Shown: positions 55,879 to 64,000 of the stretch, piece by piece
How positions within the stretch are numbered: the first letter of the stretch is position 1
Layout of the letters: each line of letters opens with the position of its first letter
Assembly: GCA_020726505.1 (NCBI GenBank)
Contig: JAHLEZ010000001.1
Span: 124,001-188,000 of the forward strand
From: Leptodontidium sp. MPI-SDFR-AT-0119
Lineage: Eukaryota; Ascomycota; Leotiomycetes; Helotiales; Leptodontidiaceae
DNA length: 64,000 bases
Direction: 5' to 3'
Notes under the pieces: generated by a model
Told to the model about the DNA's origin: nothing
Databases searched by the model: none
The model's input: the letters and a program-made list of their open reading frames with translations, nothing else
Translations under genes and position numbers: made by a program

Positions 55879-58800
55879 ATGGCCGGAACCATGGAAGACC
55901 AACTCCTGTCCCTGCTGGCAGACACGCAGCTGTCCGCCGAAGCCCCCCGCAAGCAAGCAGAGCAGCACCTCGACCAGGCCAAAACAAACCCCGCGTTCCC
56001 AGGCAGTCTGGCTGCGATTGCAAGCCATTCCAGCGTGAGCCCGCAGATCAGACAGAGTGCGCTGTTGCTGCTGCGGACTTTCGTGGAGCGCAATTGGAGT
56101 GGGGAGAGTGATGATGGGCCTGTGGTTCAGATTGACGAGCAGGTCAAGGAGGCGCTGAGAGGGCAGATGTTGGAGCTGGCTACGAGTGGAGATGCCGATA
56201 GGAAGATTAAGAGCGCTGCTTCGTACGTCTATTCTAGAATGGAATTGAATGGGGTTTGGGGGAGTCAGAAAGCTAATGTTTAATAGATACGTGGTGAGCA
56301 AAATCGCCAATGTCGACTATCCTGATCAGTGGCCGAACCTCCTCCCTGCTATCCTACACCTTATTCCGAATGCCACGGACGACCAGCTACACGGTGCGTT
56401 GAAGGTTCTTTCGGACTTGGTAGAAGATTCTCTCAGCGAGGATCAATTCTTCTCTGTTGCGCGGGATATCGTGAATGTCGTCCACAATGTTGCCGTCAGC
56501 GATTCTCGAAAGCTCCTCCTACGCGCCCTGGCCGTGTCGGTATTCCGCGGCACATTTGATATTATGGATATGGTCAAGGATGAACATGGACCAGAAGTAA
56601 AGGGTTTTGCGGACGAGGTCTTGAGTGCTTGGAGCCCGTTCTTTATGGAGGTTATGAAGAAGACTCTGCCTGCGAGACCAGCCGGTGGTGATGAGGGATA
56701 CGAGAGTGGACGGGACGATCGCCCTGAAGCTTGGAGAGGTCTGATTGCCCTCAAGCTCCAGGTTGTCAAAACCTTGATGAAGATTCGTTCGGTCTTTCCA
56801 CAGTTGTTGCTTCCCCAGAGTCCTGTGCTGTTCAGCGCAACTTGGGAGGAGCTTTCGTTACTCCAAGACAACTATCAGGATATGTACGTGGACAATGATG
56901 AACAGGGACGCTTGGAAGATGCGGACGGTCTGCCATACACACTGGACTTCTTGATCCTGGAGGAGCTCGACTTTTTACAATCCTGCTTGAGAGCCCCACC
57001 CGTCCAGAAGGAACTCGAAGCCCAATTACAACAACAAGGAGGTGTTTCCGGCACCTCGTGGGTTATGGATGTTATGAAATTGGCAGTTGGATATGCACAA
57101 ATTCCCAAGGAAGAGGAAGATCTGTGGGATATCGATGTCAACCTGTTCTTGGCTGAGGAGACTTCCGTCACAGCAAATTATACTGCTCGTACAGCTTGTG
57201 GTGATTTGCTCATCAAGTTGGGAGAGTGGCTGAACCAAGGCGCTTTAGAAGGCTTGCTGGCATACACCCAACTCTTGTTTGCCTCCGAGTCAGCTACCTG
57301 GAGAACAAAGGAAGCATCCCTGTTTCTTCTTACTCAGCTACTGAATGATTTCTTGGACGTCAATAAGGCGATCACTCCAGAAGTTGCGAGTGCCTACTTG
57401 CCCTTGATCGATTACGCCATCAACCGAACCGAAGAACCCTTATTCCGTGCTCGCGGTTATCTCATTGCCGGCATCTTGGTGCAAAGTATTCCAGATGTAG
57501 CTCTTGGACTTCTCGACCGCACAATCAAGGGTGTTAATAGCGATGAGGCCGAAGTCGTCAAGGTTTCTTGTATCAAATCCCTTCAGGGTTTCATCAGTGC
57601 ACGCACGGTACCAGCTGATCGTCAAGTACCCATCGTGGCATGCATCTCGGAATATTTGTATGCCAAAGACTTGACCGATCTCGAGGACGCCGACGATTTG
57701 TTGGTCACTCTGGTCGAGACTCTGCGTGCTGCAATCACCATGGACCCGCGAATCACCATCACTGGTGATAGTGGCGCCCTAGACCTTTTGTTTGTTCTCG
57801 CTAAGCATGGAGCCGCTACTTTCCAAATGACCATGTTAGTCAGCGAGACTTTTGAGGAGATAGTCAGCTCATTGTCAACTGGAGACTCTTACACAGCTCT
57901 CTGCGCCAAGGTCTTGCCTTCCCTTACTGGAGCGCTTGATGTTGGTAATATGACTGGAGATGATCCTTTGGTTGAGGTATGTAGCTGATGTTCGGTGCGA
58001 GTGTTCATGCTAACATGCTTCAGCTTGCCACGGAATTACTTACTGTCCTCACTCAAAATGGATCCGAGCCTCTACCGCCTGGATACATTGCAGCTGCCTT
58101 GCCAAAGCTCAACCGACTGCTGATGGCCACCGTAGAAGGTGGAATACTTCGACCTGGAGCCGAGGCGATCAAATATATGCTCATGCATGATCATCAACAA
58201 GTTTTCGCTTGGCACGATGAGTCGAATCGGTCAGGTCTCGAGGTCTGTCTGATTATCATTGACAAGCTTCTCAGCCCTGCGATCGAAGACAATGCCGCTT
58301 CAGAAGTCGGCGGTCTTGCCGCTGAACTTGTTGAGAAGGCAGGCCAAGAACGTCTTGGTCCATACCTCGAACAACTCCTACGAGCCGTTGCATCAAGACT
58401 TGCAACAGCTGAGGCTGCGCCATTCATCCAATCACTCATCCTTGTATTTGCTCGATTGTCACTGGTCGGAGCGCATGATGTTGTTGAGTTCTTGGCTCAG
58501 ATTGAGATCAGTGGTCAGAATGGCCTACAAATAGTCCTGAGCAAGTGGTTGGAGAATTCCGTCCACTTTGTTGGATATGACGAGATTCGACAAAAGTAAA
58601 CCCTCATTCCCGAGTGATTGTATCATTGCTAACAACCAACAAGTGTCATCGCCCTCTCCAAACTCTTCACACTAAATGACCCACGTGTCATCCAAACAAT
58701 GGTTAAAGGTGACCTCATAATCCCCAAAAGCGATCGGATCATGACCAGGTCCCAAGCCAAACTAAGTAGCTTCCCTGCTCAAGATCCCCATCCCATCCTT

Positions 58801-59218
58801 ATCCAGAATACAAACTAACATCAAGCCTCCAGACCCCGACCAATTCACCATCATCCCCGCTCCACTCAAAATCCTCAAAGTTCTCATCGAAGAGCTCTTA
58901 TCCGCATCCGGCCAGTCCAACAACCTTGCCGCCGCAGCAATCGCGGATTTCGCAGACGAAGAAGCCGACGACGATGGCTGGGAAGATGTGCACACCAACG
59001 TTCTGGATCTCGGTCTCGGCGGCACCAAAGCCGAACTCATGGCGTATGGTGAAGGCCAGGGTAGTTTCATGAGGCAGCGAGATGATGAGACGCAGGCTTA
59101 CCTCACGGAATTCTTCATAAGAGCCGGCAGGGAGAATCTCGCAGATTTCAATGCTATTTATGAGGCGTTGAGTGTGGAGGAGAAGGGGAAGCTGCAGGAG
59201 CTTGCGCAGGGTGCTTGA
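55879..59218 (+). CDS. Importin-9 / Kap114-type karyopherin beta
   Basis: Five exons (55879-56222, 56287-57976, 58024-58595, 58644-58748 and 58807-59218) join in phase to 1040 residues, normal for this receptor. The N-terminal importin-beta region (MEDQLLSLLADTQLS..RKQAEQHL, QIRQSALLLLRTFVERNW) and VDYPDQWPNLLP are typical, followed by HEAT-like helical repeats. An acidic loop DFADEEADDDGWED lies near the C-terminus, as in Kap114. It carries cargo such as TBP and H2A-H2B dimers through nuclear pores with Ran-GTP. The start could be the second Met at 55891. The last intron (58749-58806) was chosen by phase; a donor slightly downstream would keep a more typical RSQAK sequence but breaks the frame. 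Confidence 0.88.
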
Positions 59219-61184
59219 GTGGGACGCTTGAGACTCCAGCCCAGCCCAGGTCGACTTTCTGATGATAATCGTGATGGGTAAGCATTGAGACGAGAGTCGG
59301 GGGAGGCCAGCAGCCAGTACATACAAGAAATGGCGGTAGACTTTTAGTGTTACTGCTTGTGCCAGTTGTAGATTTTGTCTTTTCTGTTTGTTATTCTTCT
59401 TTCGATTGGGGTATCCCCACTTGTTGGAAGTTTTTAGTTTTCTTCTTCACGGCCGAAATACCTTTTATGAGATGATGTATGGATGGATAGGAAAAGAAAG
59501 ATCGTTTTGTTGATTATTATGAGGTGAGACGAGATGGAAGACTGCGGGGGAGAGGGGGAAGGGAGAAGGGGGAAGGAGTAGCATGTTCAAGTCTCCGCAA
59601 GAGCTGCGTTTGATGTGTGTTTACTTACCCTTGTGTTTGGCTTGGCTTGTGCTGACATTGTTGGGGTTGATGAGGAGAGGGGTTGGATTGTGGCTGGAGA
59701 TGAGTGTGTTCGTTTCGATTCTGAATATCACTTTGCTGGGATAGAATAGGAATTGAATTGAATATGAATATTTGCAGGTTGAGTTGATTATGAACATGAA
59801 TGTGAATATGAATACTTGTAGGATATTTACGGCGAGAGTTTGGCTCACTGAATGTACTTCTCCGTATCTGAGCCGACTCGTGGCCAAGAGTTTAATCTTG
59901 AAATATAAATCACAGAGGAGAGCTGGAGTCTACAGAATTGAGTGTCATTCAGGAGCGAAGTTTTGGGTTGACTCGCGGGGGATAAGTAGGTTAGTGACGA
60001 GTTTATTGTAGAGCTTTTGCTACTCGAACAAGGCCAATTTTTGACCATGTAGGACCCCCTCCCCACTCTTTCCTTTGATTTTACTTAGCAAACTTGAACT
60101 TGACTTGTTACTTGTATGATAAAATACTGATGGATGAGTAGTGCTGGGCAGACGGCGACCGAGTGTGGTTCGAGTCGTGGGTGGATACATGTTCGGAGTG
60201 TGGTAATATCCGTTGTGAATTTTGCAGGTGGGGAGAGTTGCGATAGAGGAGTGGAGGAGTGTTTGAGGGTGGGAGAGATGGGGGATTTTAAACAATGTGT
60301 TTTTGTGGGGTGGGGCTGCCCAGGTGGTCTTTGGATCTTTGAGTGTGTTTTTGTTTTTTGGAGTAAGACCTACGTTTTACTTTGCGTAGCTAGTTAGTCT
60401 TGTAGATATTTTTGATGGTTGATCTTTTGAACTATCCACGCTCCTGTAAGTGAGGACGTGCTGAGCTGTTTATGTGAGCCATAAAAACATCGTGTATATT
60501 TCTCTCGACTGCTCCAGCTCCTTAAACAAAAGAAAAGAAAATCAATTTCTAGAACCGATCTTTGCTTGATCTTACATCAGAGGTAGGTCAAGCTGCATTT
60601 CTGCTTGAGATGACTCAGAGACTTAAAAAAAACAAAAAGAGTCTATCATATCGAGAGTTCTGTGCTTTCGCTGCTAGCTTGTGATGATGTTGCCAAGCGC
60701 TGTTTGTGGGGGTGGATGTGGTCCAGGATGACTGCCATGAAGCTAGGACATTATTCCACATCCACAATCCAAACTCCACGCCGCCCATGGAATTCCACGA
60801 GCTATCTGCACCTTCCGTCTACTTCTAGGCATTCGATTTGCACATCCTCGAAGTCCATCGCGCTACTCGGCATCGGTCTGGGAGGTTCTGTCTTTGATGT
60901 GAAAGTCGATGAATAGGATTGACGCCTGGAAGTAACCCCACCTACATGCCCCTTTACGGCAGATTCAGAATGCTTTCATGGCGATATATAACACGGTTGC
61001 TATTGAGAGGACATGCTGAGACGAGCTTGACAATTGGGGCTCCTTATGGGAATTCGATTACCTTGCCCATTTGCAGACCTATGAAGATCTCGTGCCGATA
61101 CTATTTACCGTTCGCCGTGTATTTTCTAGCGGGTTCTTTAATAGCAGCTTCAGAGGAGTTGATTCTCTCGTTGGTGTTGCAATA

Positions 61185-61290
61185 TGGCTGTCGATTGGGA
61201 TAACATGGCGCTGGAAACTCCAGGGAACCGATACGCCCATCGCCAAAGTCTTCCAAGATGGCTGCCAATTGGGATAACATGGCGCTCGAG
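61185..61290. repeat. Short direct repeat, period about 73 nt
   Basis: ATGGCTG(T/C)C(G/A)ATTGGGATAACATGGCGCT occurs at 61185 and again at 61258, with three mismatches or fewer over about 30 nt. Confidence 0.85.
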
Positions 61291-61559
61291 GTGAGTATCC
61301 ACAGACCTTTTTCATGAGCCCAAATTGAAATTCCACGGTGGCCAGGCCAGGGGCCCAGCTGAAGACATCCCAAGAGGGTCTCTATCCGGCGAAGTGAAAA
61401 ATGATAATCAACTGGCCCCGATCCATGGGAATGAGTTTTCACTGCTTACTCAACGGGCAGCACTGACCTTTCTCGATTCATCCACGGCAGTGATACGCCC
61501 AGACACGATGGAAGGGGCTTCTGTCGTTCTCATGGTATATACAGCCATCACCACGAAAT

Positions 61560-61880
61560 CCGGTTGGGGAACTGAAGGCAACGCAAGGAACAATCCGCCG
61601 TAAAGGTGTGGAAGAAGGTAACCAGCTGGCACTATGCGCGGAACTTTGAGGGCTTCGACTAGAAACAACGCAAGAGGCAATCCGACAGGCATGAGTCGAA
61701 AGGACGAAAAAGCTGGCACTATGCGCGAGACGTGTGGGATTTTGATTGAAGAGAGCACAGGAGGGAATCCGGGAGGCGGGGGGTGAAAGAGGAGCCAGCT
61801 GGCACTATGCGCGGGCGTGGGATGTTTCAACATGACAGATGACGAGGTCGCAACGGCACGGGGGGCGGATTTGAACGAGA
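61560..61880. repeat. 87-bp minisatellite, about 3.5 diverged copies
   Basis: The core AGCTGGCACTATGCGCG starts at 61624, 61711 and 61797, a period of 86-87 nt. A second conserved block (AACGCAAG..CAATCCG) keeps the same spacing, including a partial copy upstream near 61578. The minus strand stays open through the array (61450-61887) with a repeating 29-residue pattern (RIVPA, then GFPP or GLPLAL). Confidence 0.8.
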
Positions 61881-62607
61881 CAGACATCCCATACGAAGTG
61901 CCCTAGGTAGGGCAGTACCGCCTATGTGGGTTTCGAGGCGATGCGGAGACTCTGAACTATCATGGTTTACACAGTCATGAGCGAGATCCTCGTTTCCGGA
62001 GTATATTTGACTCTCCGACAATCATTGGCAAAGAATACGATTGACGCCACACCTTCTTCTCTAGGTCTGCTTACCCTGTGTTTGATATCTCTTCTCCTAC
62101 CTGTATCACGTCGTTGGAGTCAAGGTATGTTGTTGATGGCCACGGGAGACAGTCGATAGTCACTGACAGCATCACTAGCACCAGCGCCATCACCCACTTC
62201 AGTCACGACATTCTCTGGGAGCGCCGGGGTTTCCAACAACGTCGGTATGCCCGACCAAAGACACAGTTGGCAAAACTGATGCTAAAACTGCAATCGCCGC
62301 GCTAAATGCCCAACTGGAAGCCACACAAGAAGCTATACACCGAACAGGCGTTGAAGAAGAGCAACAACTTGCCCCCCTGCACAAGGCCTGCGACGTTTTT
62401 AAAGCAGATGCAGCAAGGATGATCGCGACCCAGACTGGAAGGGTGATTTGATCAGAGGTCAGAGAGAGAACACCATGATTCAGGCCAACACAACACAACA
62501 CAATCGCGGACAGCGAGGCATGGGTAGACTTGTCCTTGCGTAAACGACTTTACGTGTCCTTGGTCGTACTCGATACACCAAGCCTCGAAGAGTCTGGTCG
62601 AGGGGAT

Positions 62608-63297
62608 TTAAACCAGACCCGGATTTACAATCCGGTGCATGCCTCGGTCTAATTCTAGTTCAACCCATATGTAATACCCTTGGCCTGATTTGTTTATATA
62701 CCACCGCAGACAGCCAGGGCAATGTGCCTTTAACCGCCTTCTATTATTCCCGTTCATGCCGAATAAATCAAGCTTGGCGTTCGGCTGGCTGCAGTAGACA
62801 GAGATCAAAGGTTGATTGCCTTTAGGTTGAACGAATGTCTTCGTGCTGGATGATGTGCTCGTAGATGCAAGTTGAAATTCCTTGCATGTTCTGTCCGGAA
62901 AAGGTACCGGATCACTTGATATGAAAAAAGAGCTAGAGATTGAAGGTCGTGTCATGACTCTATCTTCTGTTTTGTGTTCTAGTAATACCAGAGACTTCTC
63001 GGTAACGCGGTGTTCTTGTTGTTGGTCGCCTTTTAAAACCTTGTTCGTGTTAAGAGGAGAAAGGTTTCGAGGCCGATCTCTTCTGTCTGTGTTGTCCTCG
63101 ATGTGACTGTGGACTTCGAGATGGGTATTGTCTCGGGCTGCGATCCTTCTAACGTCGCGATGGGTTTCGAGATCGATTTTCTCTTCTGCTGCCGCCATCA
63201 TGACGTTGTGGAAGGCTTTGGGATCGGCATAGCCTCGAGCTGCGGCCATTGTGACAGGGCGAAGGGCTTCGAGGTCGATTGTGTGATTCCTAGGCAT
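62608..63297 (-). CDS. Hypothetical protein with internal 17-residue repeats
   Basis: An intronless ORF of 229 residues. The N-terminal 65 residues hold about four imperfect units of IDLExHRDVxxIAARDN type (IDLEALRPVTMAAARG, YADPKAFHNVMMAAAE, IDLETHRDVRRIAARD, THLEVHSHIEDN). The C-terminal half has SVYCSQPNAKLDLFGM and AHCPGCLRWYINKSGQGYYIWVELE. I recognise no family. The same frame continues upstream of the chosen ATG for about 120 nt beyond a single TGA, with QRAQAT before and DAQAAQTA after it, so the present ORF may be the 3' part of a longer, interrupted gene. Confidence 0.4.
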   Translation of the reverse strand: MPRNHTIDLEALRPVTMAAARGYADPKAFHNVMMAAAEEKIDLETHRDVRRIAARDNTHLEVHSHIEDNTDRRDRPRNLSPLNTNKVLKGDQQQEHRVTEKSLVLLEHKTEDRVMTRPSISSSFFISSDPVPFPDRTCKEFQLASTSTSSSTKTFVQPKGNQPLISVYCSQPNAKLDLFGMNGNNRRRLKAHCPGCLRWYINKSGQGYYIWVELELDRGMHRIVNPGLV

Positions 63298-63770
63298 GGC
63301 AGTTTGGGCAGCCTGAGCATCTCAAGTAGCCTGGGCACGCTGGGAAGCTGCAGTGCTTGGGTGTACTCCAGGGAAGGGTTGAGCGGGTACTGAATTCACT
63401 ACAAGGGAAACCAAGATAGAGAGCCATAGAATGTTATAATTCAGAGGTTTGTTTACATGTAAATAAAGCTATTTAGTGGGGTGCGCACGTGCCTCAATCC
63501 CCTTACAGCCCACTCCCCTTAACGAGTAACTGCCGGTGGGCTAAAACGAAAGCCTGTAAGCGATCCCAATCCCGATCGCAGCGCGGCGGATAGCCTCAGG
63601 CTGGAATATCACTAATTATAACTACTCTAGTGCTGACCCTAGTATCTTGGCACTGTGGCTTATTCAAACACTTGAGAGTGGACAAAGATGAAGCCGAAAT
63701 CGAACCTGACTGTAACTTCTCTCCTTCAACACTCTCTTCTTATCTAATCACAGCATTGAAGAATGACCGA
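63298..63770. other. Intergenic region before the last gene
   Basis: No complete gene; it includes a GCACGTGC palindrome near 63485 and the likely promoter of the Zn2Cys6 gene at 63771. Confidence 0.5.
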
Positions 63771-64000
63771 ATGAGCAGAGGGAACACAAACATTCACCGC
63801 ACAATGCAATTAACAAAGATCAAACAGCGACGAGCGGGCAAGCCCAAAGTCCGAACAGGTTGCTCTACCTGTAAAGTACGTTTTCCTGTGCGCCATATCT
63901 CTCAATTGAACAGAGAAGCTTACTCTTCACTTTAAGATTCGAAGAGTAAAATGCGACGAAGCAAAGCCAATATGTAATCGATGTATAGGATTTGGAGAGC
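63771..64000 (+). CDS. Zn(II)2Cys6 transcription factor, 5' end only (truncated by window)
   Basis: Exon 1 (63771-63875) and exon 2 (from 63937) join in phase across a 61-nt GT..AG intron. They give a basic leader (KIKQRRAGKPKVRTG) and CSTCKIRRVKCDEAKPICNRC, a standard fungal zinc cluster of the CxxCxxxRVKCDExKPxCxRC subtype. The intron sits after CSTCK. A later in-frame Met at 63804 is an alternative start. The rest of the protein lies beyond the window. Confidence 0.85.

Larger units (their letters stand above)
59219..62607. other. 3.4-kb gene-poor, repeat-rich region
   Basis: No gene is recognised. Contents include purine-rich tracts near 59540-59580, a duplicated 33-nt segment (61185 and 61258), an 87-bp minisatellite (about 61560-61880) and a short helical reading at 62270-62450 (ALNAQLEATQEAIHRTG) with a stop and no identifiable start. 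The last may be a degraded exon. Confidence 0.55.

Noticed and set aside
61560..61880. CRISPR-like array
   Set aside because: The 87-bp units are contiguous diverged copies without unique spacers, in a eukaryotic genome; it is a minisatellite.
62590..62650. tRNA-like stem-loop (CCGGATTTACAATCCGG and TTCAACC-like box)
   Set aside because: A perfect 5-bp anticodon-type stem with a 7-nt loop is present, but no matching acceptor, D and T stems can be formed on either strand. It is best explained by chance or as part of the adjacent ORF.

Overview
The window looks like nuclear DNA of a filamentous ascomycete (Pezizomycotina). Genes carry many short GT..AG introns of about 50-140 nt, several encode Zn(II)2Cys6 regulators, and the first 5 kb is transposon sequence with the stop-rich, TpA-rich signature of repeat-induced point mutation (RIP). 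A leotiomycete is my guess for the lineage, but the sequence read alone does not prove it. Exon coordinates below were placed by hand from splice consensus, codon phase and family conservation.

Layout. 1-5170: RIP island, with a Ty3/Gypsy chromodomain element inserted into an oppositely oriented hAT transposase. 5190-7639: frameshifted subtilisin-like protease pseudogene. 10512-14600: two convergent MFS transporters. 15510-28691: nitrilase (-), homoserine O-acetyltransferase (+), aspartate kinase (+), full-length ABC-B exporter (-) and a Zn2Cys6 regulator (+, apparently frameshifted). 29146-39027: CorA-like transporter, a damaged cell-surface protein gene, a small protein kinase and an amino-acid permease with an unresolved 5' end. 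42018-43537: O-acetylhomoserine (thiol)-lyase-type PLP enzyme. 44606-47718: second Zn2Cys6 regulator. 48500-59218: conserved core genes (GNAT/ankyrin protein, Rev7, importin-9/Kap114) plus a repeat-rich secreted protein. 59219-63770: repeat-rich, gene-poor. 63771-end: start of a third Zn2Cys6 regulator.

Most notable signal. Aspartate kinase, homoserine O-acetyltransferase and an O-acetylhomoserine-using PLP enzyme, normally dispersed housekeeping functions, lie within 26 kb together with a nitrilase, exporters and regulators. The same three activities are recruited as Fub3, Fub5 and Fub7 in the fusaric acid cluster of Fusarium, but no polyketide synthase or NRPS is visible here. The set could be a homoserine-supply and C-C or C-N coupling module for an undescribed metabolite. 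Alternatively it could assimilate cyanide or nitriles, with O-acetylhomoserine as carbon acceptor and the nitrilase acting downstream. Both are inferences from gene content.

Several genes in the accessory part show single-base frameshifts (protease, regulator, surface protein, permease). Long homopolymers (48 C, 16 G) are also present, so assembly error has to be separated from real decay.
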